This document shows positions 25,097-33,357 of a stretch of 64,000 nucleotides of DNA, in pieces (within the stretch, counting starts at the first letter, position 1; every line of letters begins with the position of its first letter). Origin of the DNA: Streptomyces tendae (lineage in GTDB: Bacteria; Actinomycetota; Actinomycetes; Streptomycetales; Streptomycetaceae); the NCBI RefSeq assembly GCF_014650435.1, contig NZ_BMUY01000002.1, positions 186,001 through 250,000 on the forward strand. Direction: 5' to 3'. Both the position numbers and the translations under genes were made by a program. The notes beneath the pieces were generated by a model. It did no database searches, was not told the DNA's origin, and saw only the letters and a list, made by a program, of their open reading frames with translations.

Positions 25097-26147
25097 GTCG
25101 GACGAGTCGGCCAAGTTGAAGATCGGCATCGTATTCGGAGGCTCATCCGAAGAACACGCCGTCTCCGTCAAGTCGGCCCAGGAGATCGCTCGCAGCCTCG
25201 ACACCGAGAAGTACCAGCCCTTCTTCGTGGGAATCACGAGGGACGGCGCGTGGAAGCTCTGCGACGGTCCCGGACCGGACTGGGAGGACGGCGACTGCCG
25301 TCCGGCCGTGCTGTCGCCGGACCGGAGCGTCCACGGGCTGCTCGTGCTGGAGCAGGGGCGGTACCGGACGATACGCCTGGACGTCGTCCTGCCCGTCCTG
25401 CACGGCACCCTCGGCGAGGACGGGGCGACGCAGGGTCTGCTGGAGCTATCCGGCATTCCGTACGTGGGCTGCGACGTGCAGAGTTCCGCCCTGTGCATGG
25501 ACAAGTCCCTCGCGTACGTCGTCGCCGGGAGCGCGGGGATCGCCACGCCGAGATTCCGGACCGTGGCGGGGGACGAGTACCTCGATGCCGACCGGGTGGC
25601 GTACCCCGTCTTCGTGAAGCCGGCCCGTTCCGGGTCGTCCTTCGGCGTGACCAAGGTGTCCCGGCGGGAGGATCTGCCGGCGGCGGTGGCGGCCGCTCGG
25701 CGGTACGACACGAAGGTGCTGGTCGAAGAGGCCGTCGTCGGCAGCGAGATCGGCTGCGCCGTCCTGGGCAACGACACGGAACTGGTCGTGGGTGAGGTGG
25801 ACCGCATCGCGCTCTCCCACGGGTTCTTCCGGATCCACCAGGAGGATGAGCCGGAAAGCGGCTCGGAGAACTCGACGGCGATCGTGCCCGCCGACATCCC
25901 GGCCGAGGCGCGGGCACTCGTCCAGGAGACCGCGAAGGACGTGTACCGGGCACTGGGATGCACAGGGCTGGCGCGGGTGGACATGTTCCTCAAGGACAAC
26001 GGTGAAGTCGTCCTCAACGAGGTCAACACCCTGCCGGGCATGACCTCGTACAGCCGGTATCCGAGGATGATGGCGGCCGCCGGGCTGCCACTCTCCGAGG
26101 TGATCGACCGGACGGTGTCGCTGGCGTTGACGGGGAAGCTCCGATGA
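25089..26147 (+). CDS. vanA: D-alanine--D-lactate ligase VanA
   Basis: A 352-residue ATP-grasp ligase. The ATP-binding KPARSGSSFGV, the loop HGTLGEDGATQG and the metal-binding NEVNTLPGMTSYSRYP are typical of Ddl/Van ligases. The omega-loop sequence FFRIHQEDEPESGSEN carries the His that marks D-Lac-forming ligases (the VanA His244 position) rather than the Tyr/Lys of D-Ala ligases. The product replaces D-Ala-D-Ala in lipid II and lowers vancomycin affinity. Overlaps vanH by eight bases and vanX by four. Confidence 0.96.
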   Translation: MAKSDESAKLKIGIVFGGSSEEHAVSVKSAQEIARSLDTEKYQPFFVGITRDGAWKLCDGPGPDWEDGDCRPAVLSPDRSVHGLLVLEQGRYRTIRLDVVLPVLHGTLGEDGATQGLLELSGIPYVGCDVQSSALCMDKSLAYVVAGSAGIATPRFRTVAGDEYLDADRVAYPVFVKPARSGSSFGVTKVSRREDLPAAVAAARRYDTKVLVEEAVVGSEIGCAVLGNDTELVVGEVDRIALSHGFFRIHQEDEPESGSENSTAIVPADIPAEARALVQETAKDVYRALGCTGLARVDMFLKDNGEVVLNEVNTLPGMTSYSRYPRMMAAAGLPLSEVIDRTVSLALTGKLR

Positions 26148-26827
26148 CCGGGGATTTCGCCTTCGTGGACGAGCTGGTGCCCGGAATACGGTGGGACGCC
26201 AAGTACGCCACCTGGGACAACTTCACCGGCAAGCCGGTGGACGGTTACCTGGCGAACCGGATCGTCGGCACGAAGGCCCTGTGCGCGGCACTGGGACGGG
26301 CGGAGGAGGGTGCCGAGTCCCTCGGTTTCGGGCTGCTCCTGTGGGACGGCTACCGCCCGCAGCGGGCCGTGGACTGCTTTCTCCGCTGGTCCCGACAGCC
26401 GGAGGACGGCCTGACCAAGGCGCGGCACTATCCGAACATCGGCAGGGCCGAGATGTTCGACCGGGGATACGTGGCGGCCAGATCGGGCCACAGCCGGGGC
26501 GGCACCGTCGACCTGACGCTGTACCACCTGACCACCGGTGAACTCGCCGCCGTGGGCGGCGGCCACGACCTCATGGACGCGGTCTCACACCATGACGCAC
26601 CGGGAATCTCGCGGGTCGAGGCGGCGAACCGCCGGCATCTGCGCTCGATCATGGATGCCAGCGGTTTCGACTCCTACGACTGCGAGTGGTGGCACTACAC
26701 GTTGAGGGACGAACCCCACCCGGACACCTACTTCGACTTCCCCATAGCGTGTCCAGGCGAGCGGGCCGAGTTGCCCGCCCGCGTGGCCGCGGAGTCTACG
26801 AGCGCCGCCGTCCCGTGCGGTGGGTGA
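26144..26827 (+). CDS. vanX: D-Ala-D-Ala dipeptidase VanX with C-terminal extension
   Basis: A zinc dipeptidase that removes D-Ala-D-Ala. His116 and Asp123 in SGHSRGGTVD, Glu181 and His184 in EWWH, and Arg71 in GYRPQ fall at the exact numbering of enterococcal VanX. The canonical protein has 202 residues; here FDFPIA ends at residue 202 but the frame runs on for 25 more residues. The first extra codon is TGT, one base from TGA, so a stop-codon loss is possible. The extension overlaps the 3' end of the convergent CPBP gene by 32 bases. Confidence 0.95.
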   Translation: MTGDFAFVDELVPGIRWDAKYATWDNFTGKPVDGYLANRIVGTKALCAALGRAEEGAESLGFGLLLWDGYRPQRAVDCFLRWSRQPEDGLTKARHYPNIGRAEMFDRGYVAARSGHSRGGTVDLTLYHLTTGELAAVGGGHDLMDAVSHHDAPGISRVEAANRRHLRSIMDASGFDSYDCEWWHYTLRDEPHPDTYFDFPIACPGERAELPARVAAESTSAAVPCGG

Positions 26828-27707
26828 GGAGGAGCGCCGTCACCGTGAGGGTCTGGATGCCGAGGATCATGGCCTGGACCTTCGGCTCCTCCACGGCGAG
26901 CAGGATCATCGTCGCGTTGACCGCGAAGTGCACCGCGATGGAGGCGACGATGCCGGCGCGCTCGTAGGCGGCGGTGACCAGCATGGCCATCGGGATGTTG
27001 CTGGCGACGAACAGGACACCGCTCGGGGTGGCGAGACCGAGGTCGTGCTGGACGGTGCCGTCGATGAAGAACAGCGGGAGGTGCCACACGGCCCAGGTGA
27101 CGCCCAGGACCAGGCAGACCCGGAAGGTGCTCAGCTTCTGACGCAGCCTCGGGTACGCGGTGCCCCGCCAGCCCGGCTCCTCGGACAGCGGGCCACTGAC
27201 CAGCATGCCGACGAGGAACGCCGCGGGCCCGCCGAAGTCGTCGATGGCGTCCTTCGCGACGTCCAGGCTCAGCTCGGGGCCGCCCGCACGGCTCGCGAGC
27301 AGGGCGGCGGCCAGGACGGTCGCCGAGCCCAGCACCAGCAGGAGCAGTGCCTTGAGCAGGTGCGCCGGGCGGAAGGGGACCACGTGTTCGGGGACCGGTT
27401 CGCCGCGTCGACGGCGGCGGACGCGGAGCACGAGGGCGCCTACCAGCGGGCCGAAGGCGCCGAGCATGTACGGGGCGTTGGCGGCTTCGTTCGTCTCGGT
27501 GCCGCCCAGCGCGATCGCCGCGCCCCAGGAGAGCCAGCTCACGGCGAAGGCGATGACCATGAAGAGGGTCAGGTCGGAGCGGTAGTCGCGGACGGGCGCC
27601 GGGGCGGCGTTCTGAGCGGGTGCGGAGGCAGGGACGGAGGCGGAGTCAGGGGGAGGGGCAGGGGCGGTGAAAGGAGTGCCGTGCGACGTGCTTCGTGAAG
27701 TGGGCAT
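26796..27707 (-). CDS. CPBP-family intramembrane metalloprotease
   Basis: A 303-residue membrane protein with about eight helices. The CPBP (Rce1-like) motifs are present in order: EEPGWRG (EExxxR type), the AVWHLPLFF His and HFAVNATM. Family members are possible CAAX-type proteases or bacteriocin immunity proteins; the role here is unknown. The ATG at 27707 has AAGG six bases upstream; an ATG at 27734 would add nine residues. The N-terminus is Pro/Ala-rich. Convergent with vanX but not part of the van operon. Confidence 0.85.
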   Translation of the reverse strand: MPTSRSTSHGTPFTAPAPPPDSASVPASAPAQNAAPAPVRDYRSDLTLFMVIAFAVSWLSWGAAIALGGTETNEAANAPYMLGAFGPLVGALVLRVRRRRRGEPVPEHVVPFRPAHLLKALLLLVLGSATVLAAALLASRAGGPELSLDVAKDAIDDFGGPAAFLVGMLVSGPLSEEPGWRGTAYPRLRQKLSTFRVCLVLGVTWAVWHLPLFFIDGTVQHDLGLATPSGVLFVASNIPMAMLVTAAYERAGIVASIAVHFAVNATMILLAVEEPKVQAMILGIQTLTVTALLLTHRTGRRRS

Positions 27708-27782
27708 GCCAAACCTTCGGTCGTCCGTGGCCATGGGGTGTCAAACGTGCGTGTGGCGTCGTGCGTAAGGCGCGTAAGCGGG

Positions 27783-28742
27783 TCAGGGGCGGGTCGCGGG
27801 CCGCTCGTCCGCGGGAGTGCCCGAGGGCTCGTGCAGGCGAACCTGGAGCCAGGTCGCGACGAGGGTGAGCACCTCGGGGTCGACCGGTTCACGGAGCAGC
27901 CGGCGGTAGGCACGGAGCGTGGGCCGGTCCGGGTCGCGGCGCAGTACGTGGGTCAGGTCGGGGACGCGGTGGATCTCGGTGTCGCCGCCGGGCACCAGGC
28001 GTCGGATCTCGTCGAGGTCGGCGGGCGGGACCTGGATGTCCTTGTCGCCGGTGACGGCAAGGACGGGGACCACGGCCGGGACGGCGACCAGGTCGTCACG
28101 GGTGTCGTGGACGAGCATCTCGCGCATCCAGCGCGCGTTGAGCGGGAGGAGGCCGGCGATCCGCGCCACGTCGGTGCGGGTGCGCTTGACGCGGGCCAGG
28201 ACGCGCTCGCCCAGGGCGCCCAGGGGGCGGCGCAGCAGGCGGACCGGGGCGGGTAGACCGCCGAAGACCGACGCCGCCTGCCAGCGGAAGGCCGACTCGC
28301 CCTCGCGGGCGAACCCGGCCAGCAGTACCGCCGCCGCCACCTCGTGTCGGGCGGCGAGGGTCATCGCATGCAGGGCGCCTTCGCTGTGGCCGACGACGCC
28401 GACGGCGTCGGGGTGTATGTCCGGGTGGGCGGCGAGGGTACGCAGGGCGGCGCTCGCGTCCTGGCGGTTGTCGGTGAAGCCGGTCTCCTCCCAGACGCCG
28501 GGGGTGTCTCCCGCGCCGCGCCGGTCGTAGCGCAGCGTGGCGATGCCCGCCGCGGCCAGGGCGTCGGCCAGTGGGCGCCCCAGGTTCAGCGGCAGTTTGC
28601 GCGTGTTGCCCTCGCGGTCCAGAGGGCCCGAACCGTGCAGCAGGAGGACGGCGGGGTAGGGCCCAGGGCCGGTAGGAAGGCTCAGGGTGCCGGCCAGCAG
28701 GGTCCCGTCGTCCGCGGTGACCGTCAGGTCGGTTTCGGGCAA
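27783..28742 (-). CDS. Alpha/beta hydrolase (dienelactone hydrolase-like)
   Basis: A 319-residue serine hydrolase with LLLHGSGPLDREGN (oxyanion), the nucleophile in VVGHSEGALHA, Asp in VTGDKDIQVP and His in VPDLTHVL. The sequence resembles YbaC/acyl-esterase type dienelactone hydrolases. No ATG is available; TTG at 28742 is preceded by AGAGAGG at a suitable distance and is preferred, while TTG at 28769 has no ribosome site. Divergent from a small HTH regulator that probably controls it. Confidence 0.82.
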   Translation of the reverse strand: MPETDLTVTADDGTLLAGTLSLPTGPGPYPAVLLLHGSGPLDREGNTRKLPLNLGRPLADALAAAGIATLRYDRRGAGDTPGVWEETGFTDNRQDASAALRTLAAHPDIHPDAVGVVGHSEGALHAMTLAARHEVAAAVLLAGFAREGESAFRWQAASVFGGLPAPVRLLRRPLGALGERVLARVKRTRTDVARIAGLLPLNARWMREMLVHDTRDDLVAVPAVVPVLAVTGDKDIQVPPADLDEIRRLVPGGDTEIHRVPDLTHVLRRDPDRPTLRAYRRLLREPVDPEVLTLVATWLQVRLHEPSGTPADERPATRP

Positions 28743-28760
28743 GGCTCCGCCTCTCTCGAT

Positions 28761-28797
28761 CGCTCTCAACTACGAGAACGTTATCAGATGTGAGAAC
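28761..28797. promoter_or_regulatory. Candidate operator between divergent hydrolase and HTH regulator
   Basis: GAGAAC occurs at 28774 and again at 28792, 18 bases apart, in the A/T-richer gap immediately before the regulator start, with CTCTCA in opposite orientation at 28763. The short gap means one protein could control both genes. No firm promoter boxes were assigned. Confidence 0.4.
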
Positions 28798-29346
28798 ATG
28801 AGTCTCATGGCTACCTCGAATCTCCTCCTCCACCCCGTCCGCATGCGCATCCTGCAGACCCTGGTCGGCGCCGGTGAACTGACCACCGCCCAGCTGCGCG
28901 AACGGCTCCCCGACGTCTCGCCCGCCTCCATGTACCGGCACATGGCCACGCTCACCGAGGCCGGTGTCCTGGAGGTCAGCCACGAGAGGCGCGTCCGCGG
29001 CACCGTCGAACGCAGCTACCGGGTCCGCCAGGACGAGGCCCTCGTCGACGAGGACGCCCGGGCCACCATGACCAAGGACGACCACCGGCAGGCATTCACC
29101 GTCTTCACCGGCGCCCTCATGGCCGACTTCGACCGCTACCTCAGCCGCGACGACACCGAGCCCGCCCGCGAAGGCGTCCTCTACCGGCAGGGCGCGGTCT
29201 GGCTGACCGACGACGAGTTCACCGCGCTCGTCGAGGAGCTGGAGGCCGTGGTCGCCCGGCGCACCGAGCGCAGACCGGACGACGGCCGCCTGCGCCACCT
29301 CATCAGTCTCGTCGTCATGCCGGACAAGGAGGGCGGTACGCAGTGA
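28798..29346 (+). CDS. Winged-helix regulator (ArsR/YdfH-like, DUF4180-type tail)
   Basis: A 182-residue protein with an N-terminal winged helix (LLHPVRMRILQTLVGAGELT through PASMYRHMATLTEAGVL, about residues 10-65) of the ArsR-like class and a helical C-terminus typical of helix-turn-helix domain proteins paired with transporters or hydrolases. A second ATG at 28807 (MATSNLL) is equally possible. Likely regulates the divergent hydrolase gene. The exact subfamily is not certain. Confidence 0.82.
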   Translation: MSLMATSNLLLHPVRMRILQTLVGAGELTTAQLRERLPDVSPASMYRHMATLTEAGVLEVSHERRVRGTVERSYRVRQDEALVDEDARATMTKDDHRQAFTVFTGALMADFDRYLSRDDTEPAREGVLYRQGAVWLTDDEFTALVEELEAVVARRTERRPDDGRLRHLISLVVMPDKEGGTQ

Positions 29347-29415
29347 CCGGGACCTGAGGGCGAGGAGAACGAGAACGACACCCCCCGGCCCTCACACGCA
29401 CCCGCCCTCACGCCC

Positions 29416-30930
29416 TCACGCGCCGGCGTGCTCCGACTCCGGAGCGCCGTGCTCGCCCAGCCAGCGGGCCAGTCTGCCGCGGCGGCCGATGGCGCGCAGC
29501 CGGCGTTCCGCCGCCTCCCGGACCCGGGGTGTGGTGATGAGCAGCAGTTCGTCGCCGGCGCGCAGCACGGTGTCGCGGTCGGGTACGAGGCTGGTGCCGC
29601 CGCGGACGACCAGGGTGACGACCGTCGGGTGCGGCAGCCGCAGTTCGGAGACGGAGACGCCGTGCAGCCGCGAACCCGGCGGGACCGACACGGTGAGCAG
29701 GTCGGCGTCCAGCAGGTCGAGCGGCGCGGTCTCGACCTGGATCTCGCGCAGCGCGTCCGGACGGGTCACCCTCGTCCACCGGGCGACGGCGGGCAGCGTC
29801 GGCCCCTGGAGCAGCGTGAACAGGACGACGAGGACGAACACGATGTTCAGGGCGTCGCGCGCACCGGTCACCCCGGCCACCACCGGGAAGGTCGTGAGCA
29901 CGATGGGGACCGCGCCGCGCAGACCGGCCCAGGAGATGAAGACCTGCTCGCGCCAGGGCACCCGGAACGGCAGCAGGCACAGCAGCACCGAGACGGGCCG
30001 GGCGAGCAGGAGCAGGACCAGGCCGACGACCAGGGCCGGGAGGACCGCGGCGGGCAGTTCGGACGGGTCGACGAGCAGGCCGAGCATGACGAACAGCCCG
30101 ATCTGGGCCAGCCAGCCGACGCCCTCGGCGAAGGAGCGGGTGGCCGCGCGGTGGGGCAGCTTGGCGTTGCCGAGGACAAGGCCGGAGAGGTAGGCGGCGA
30201 TGATGCCGCTGGCGCCCAGCGCTCCGGCCGCGGCGAAGGCGATGACCCCGAAACCGACGGTGGCCAGCGGGTACAGGCCGGTCGCGGGCAGGGCGATGTG
30301 CCGCAGCGCCGCGACGCCCAGCCACCCGACGGCCACGCCCAGGATGCCGCCGACCACGAGCTGGAAGAGGAGGTTGCCCACGACGGGGAGCGGTCCTGGC
30401 AGTTCGGCGGTGGTGGAGAAGAGCAGGACCAGGATGATGGTGGGCGCGTCGTTGAAGCCGGACTCGGCCTCCACCAGCACGCTCACCTTCCGCGGCAGCG
30501 GCAGGGCGCGCAGTACGGCGAAGACGGCGGCGGCGTCGGTGGAGGAGACGATCGCGCCGATCAGCAGGGCCAGCCGCCAGTCGATCCCCAGCAGCCAGTG
30601 CGCGCCCGCCGCGGTCACCGCCACGGAGATCGCCACACCCACCGTGGCGAGTACACCGGCGGGGGCGAGCAGGCGCCGTACATCGCGCCAGCGGGTGGTC
30701 AGGCCGCCCTCGACGAGGATGAGCGCGAGGGCGGCGGCGCCCAGCGCCTGGGCCAGCTGGGCGTCGTCGAACCGCAGGCCGAGACCGTCCTCGCCGGCGA
30801 CGAGGCCGACGCACAGAAACAGCAGCAGGCTGGGCAGCCCGACGCGGTGGGCGGCGCGGGCGGCGGCGATGCTGGCCAGCAGCACCGTGCCGCCGATCAG
30901 CAGCATCACGTACAGCTCGGACAGGGTCAT
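29416..30930 (-). CDS. CPA1-type K+/Na+:H+ antiporter with RCK_C domain
   Basis: A 504-residue antiporter with about twelve transmembrane helices. The ion-binding region AESGFNDAPTIILV and the early GEDGLGL segment match the CvrA/NhaP2 potassium/proton antiporters. Residues about 415-480 form a cytosolic RCK_C (TrkA_C) domain (SRLHGVSVSELRLP... DELLLITTP). ATG at 30930 fits the family start MTLSELYVMLL; the upstream in-frame stretch is a DNA repeat and not coding. Likely adjusts cytosolic K+/pH. Confidence 0.9.
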   Translation of the reverse strand: MTLSELYVMLLIGGTVLLASIAAARAAHRVGLPSLLLFLCVGLVAGEDGLGLRFDDAQLAQALGAAALALILVEGGLTTRWRDVRRLLAPAGVLATVGVAISVAVTAAGAHWLLGIDWRLALLIGAIVSSTDAAAVFAVLRALPLPRKVSVLVEAESGFNDAPTIILVLLFSTTAELPGPLPVVGNLLFQLVVGGILGVAVGWLGVAALRHIALPATGLYPLATVGFGVIAFAAAGALGASGIIAAYLSGLVLGNAKLPHRAATRSFAEGVGWLAQIGLFVMLGLLVDPSELPAAVLPALVVGLVLLLLARPVSVLLCLLPFRVPWREQVFISWAGLRGAVPIVLTTFPVVAGVTGARDALNIVFVLVVLFTLLQGPTLPAVARWTRVTRPDALREIQVETAPLDLLDADLLTVSVPPGSRLHGVSVSELRLPHPTVVTLVVRGGTSLVPDRDTVLRAGDELLLITTPRVREAAERRLRAIGRRGRLARWLGEHGAPESEHAGA

Positions 30931-30976
30931 CGGGCAGGCTCCGGGCCGTAGGCAGCCCCGGTCGCGGCCCCATTCG

Positions 30977-31104
30977 CGGTCCCGTACGCAGCTACAGTCG
31001 CGGCCCCATACACAGTCCCGTATGCGGCCACGGTCACGATCCCGCGCACAGTCCCGTACGCGGCCACAGTCGCGGTCCCGCACACAGTCCCGTACGCGGC
31101 CACG
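30977..31104. repeat. 36-bp tandem repeats upstream of the antiporter gene
   Basis: Three full 36-bp units (30977-31012, 31013-31048, 31049-31084) and a partial fourth to 31104 begin CAGTCCCGTACGCGGCCAC with small changes. They fill most of the 201-base gap between the antiporter start and the DUF3040 gene. The period equals 12 codons, so every reading frame stays partly open and gives a false Arg/Asp/Cys-rich extension. Confidence 0.88.
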
Positions 31105-31131
31105 CGGGCGGCCGGGCCCCGTCCGCCGGGG

Positions 31132-31422
31132 TCAGGACTCGCGCGGCGGGCTCCGGGTGCCGCGCTCGCGCCGGTGCGGGTCGAAGAGTTCACCGGCGAC
31201 CCCGGCGAAGACCAGCCCGGCGGCGATGAGCAGGCCGTGGGCCAGGAACATACCGGTGGCCAGCGCGCCCAGGGCGACGGCGAGCAGCAGCCAGGCCCGG
31301 TGGTACCGGTACTCGCGCGGGCGGCGGGGGCGGCCGTCGGCGAAGGCCCTGGCGAACTGCGGGTCCTCGCGGTGCAGCCGGGACTCGATCTCGGTGAGCC
31401 TGCGGTCTTCGGGTACGGGCAT
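31132..31422 (-). CDS. DUF3040 small membrane protein
   Basis: A 96-residue protein: an N-terminal amphipathic segment (RRLTEIESRLHREDPQFARA) typical of DUF3040 is followed by two short transmembrane helices (about residues 43-78). DUF3040 proteins are common in actinobacteria and have no assigned role. It is upstream of the antiporter on the same strand, separated by the 36-bp repeat array. Confidence 0.85.
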   Translation of the reverse strand: MPVPEDRRLTEIESRLHREDPQFARAFADGRPRRPREYRYHRAWLLLAVALGALATGMFLAHGLLIAAGLVFAGVAGELFDPHRRERGTRSPPRES

Positions 31423-31707
31423 GGGGTCCTCCTCCCGACGCGGAGCCCTGGGCGGGCGACGCGGTCAGCGGGGCGGGCCATGTGCTCTCCTTGCGGGGTG
31501 GGGCATCGCGATCACACCAGGACGGAGCGGCCGGGTAAGGGGAGTGGGCTCCAGCGTCGCCCGCACGGGCCCGTCGTGGCCATCCGGGGCGGCACCCAAA
31601 TGGGGCGGCGTGCGACCTGTAGGCACGACCTGTCGGGGGCCGGGATCTGAGAGAGGATCGGGGTGTCCTGCGCGTTCGCAGGGGGCCGACCGGGAAGGAC
31701 CCAGCTC
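31423..31707. other. 285-base divergent non-coding gap
   Basis: Lies between divergent DUF3040 and zinc-ribbon genes and must carry both promoters. AAGGA at 31694 precedes the zinc-ribbon GTG. I see no repeat, hairpin or further gene in it. Confidence 0.5.
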
Positions 31708-31992
31708 GTGATCATCTTCGGCACCAAGGGATACCTCTACCAGCTCGCGATACTGACGCTGGTGTGCGCCCGGTGCGGCAACCCCGCCGCGCACACGCTC
31801 AGGAAGCGCGTCACGAAGTTCACGCTGTTCTTCGTGCCGCTGTTCCCCTTCTCCACGAAGTACACGACCCAGTGCACGTTCTGCGGCGCCGAGCAGCAGA
31901 TGACCAGGGAGCAGGCGGAGCAGCTCCAGGCGCAGGAGGCCGGCGGTCAGGCGTACGGGCCGGCGGGGCAGCAGCCGTACCAGCGGCCGTAG
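31708..31992 (+). CDS. Small zinc-ribbon protein
   Basis: A 94-residue protein starting VIIFGTKGYLYQLAIL. Two CxxC pairs (VCARCGN and QCTFCGAE) flank a hydrophobic KFTLFFVPLFPFSTKY segment, as in the zinc_ribbon_15 family; a Gln/Ala/Gly-rich tail follows. Function is unknown, though relatives are membrane-associated. GTG at 31708 has AAGGA about ten bases upstream. Confidence 0.85.
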   Translation: MIIFGTKGYLYQLAILTLVCARCGNPAAHTLRKRVTKFTLFFVPLFPFSTKYTTQCTFCGAEQQMTREQAEQLQAQEAGGQAYGPAGQQPYQRP

Positions 31993-32147
31993 GGGGCAGG
32001 CGGCACCGCGGGAGCGGACAGGCACGGACCGGCGGCGGAGGGTAGCCTCCGCACCCTCCCCCGCGCGTTGCCGGTTTCCGGCAGTGTTGACTACCCTCAC
32101 GTTGCCGGACACCGCGCACCGGGCGTGAACGGCAGGGGAGGCGCGGG

Positions 32148-33320
32148 GTGACGGACCTGCAGACGGACCAACGACAGACGGACCAACGGCAGACGGACCA
32201 ACGGCAGACGGACCAACGGCAGACGGACCAGCGGCAGGCAGGCAAGCAGCAGACGGACGAGCGGGAGACGTACCTGACCGGGTACGCCGAGATCCTGGCC
32301 GGAGTCGCCGACACCGGGCGCCGGCTCACCCGCGACGAGCTGGAGGAGCGGCGGCTCTTCGGTGAGCAGGCCGCGGAGGCGGGCCACAGTCTGCGCAGCC
32401 TCGTGCGGCTGCATCTGGATGCCACGCGCACGTCCTGGCCTGGCGGCGGTTCGACGGGCTCCGGCCCGGACGCCACCGGCACCGTGCTCGCCGCCGTCGC
32501 CCAGGCCGTGGACGCCTTCGCGGAGGGTTACGAACGCGCGCAGCGGCTCGCCGTACGCCAGGAGGAGGCCGCGCGGCGGGAGTTCATCGACGACCTGCTC
32601 TACGGGCGCAGCGATCTCGGCCGCCTCGCCGAACGGGCCGAGCGCTTCGGACTCGTCCTCTCCCGCGCCCACGCCGTCGCGGTGGCCCAGGGGCCGGAGG
32701 CGTACGACGACACCGCCCCGGTCACCCGGATCGTGGAGACGGCGCTCATCTCCCGCTTCGGCGACCGGCGGGTGCTGATCACCACCAAGAACGGGCAGTT
32801 GATCTGTATCGCGCCCGGCGACCAGGACGACGTCCTGTCCTTCTTCGCCAAGCAGGCGTACGCCGCCACCGACGGCAGCAGGGTCGCCATCGGACGCCCG
32901 CAGAGCGGCGCGGGCGGCGTGGTGCACAGCTACGAGGAGGCGCTCAGCACCCTCGAACTCGCCGACCGGCTGGGCCTCGAGGAGCCCGTGGTGCGCGCCG
33001 CCGACATGCTGGTCTACCCGGTCCTCGCCCGGGACCGGCAGGCGATGGCCGACCTGGTGCTGAGCGTGCTGGGTCCGCTGCGCGAGGCCCGCGGCGGTGC
33101 CGAGCCGCTGCTGCGGACCCTGGAGGTGTACTTCGACGCCGGCTGCACCGCGGCCGAGGCCGCCCGGCGGCTGACGCTCAGCGTGCGGGCGCTCACCTAC
33201 CGGCTGGACCGCATCCACCAGCTGACCGGGGCGGACGCCTCCGACCCGGTGCACCGCTACACGCTGCAGACCGCGGTCATCGGGGCCCGGCTGCTGGGCT
33301 GGCCCGCCCAGGAGATCTGA
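32148..33320 (+). CDS. PucR/CdaR-like transcriptional regulator with N-terminal TDQRQ repeats
   Basis: A 390-residue protein. Residues about 5-30 are five TDQRQ pentapeptides encoded by exact 15-bp repeats. A helical N-terminal region, a central GGDEF-like CdaR domain (about residues 165-290) and a C-terminal PucR helix-turn-helix (CTAAEAARRLTLSVRALTYR, about residues 330-350) follow. GTG at 32148 follows a GGGGAGG ribosome site. Targets unknown; it may control the convergent flotillin pair or distant genes. Confidence 0.88.
   Translation: MTDLQTDQRQTDQRQTDQRQTDQRQTDQRQAGKQQTDERETYLTGYAEILAGVADTGRRLTRDELEERRLFGEQAAEAGHSLRSLVRLHLDATRTSWPGGGSTGSGPDATGTVLAAVAQAVDAFAEGYERAQRLAVRQEEAARREFIDDLLYGRSDLGRLAERAERFGLVLSRAHAVAVAQGPEAYDDTAPVTRIVETALISRFGDRRVLITTKNGQLICIAPGDQDDVLSFFAKQAYAATDGSRVAIGRPQSGAGGVVHSYEEALSTLELADRLGLEEPVVRAADMLVYPVLARDRQAMADLVLSVLGPLREARGGAEPLLRTLEVYFDAGCTAAEAARRLTLSVRALTYRLDRIHQLTGADASDPVHRYTLQTAVIGARLLGWPAQEI
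32160..32234 (+). repeat. Five 15-bp coding repeats
   Basis: Five tandem copies of CAGACGGACCAACGG (fourth to fifth nearly exact) encode TDQRQ pentapeptides at the N-terminus of the PucR-like regulator. The near-perfect DNA identity implies recent slippage. Confidence 0.93.
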
Positions 33321-33357
33321 GCGGACCCGCCGGGGCGCCTTTGCCCTCCTCCTCCGG

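Noticed and set aside
26144..27734. Convergent overlap of vanX and the CPBP gene as evidence of a shared system
   Set aside because: The overlap is only in the VanX extension; the CPBP gene is complete on its own and not part of known van operons.
30931..31083. Arg/Asp/Cys-rich N-terminal extension of the antiporter
   Set aside because: It is produced by the 36-bp DNA repeats in frame with the gene; the family start is ATG 30930.
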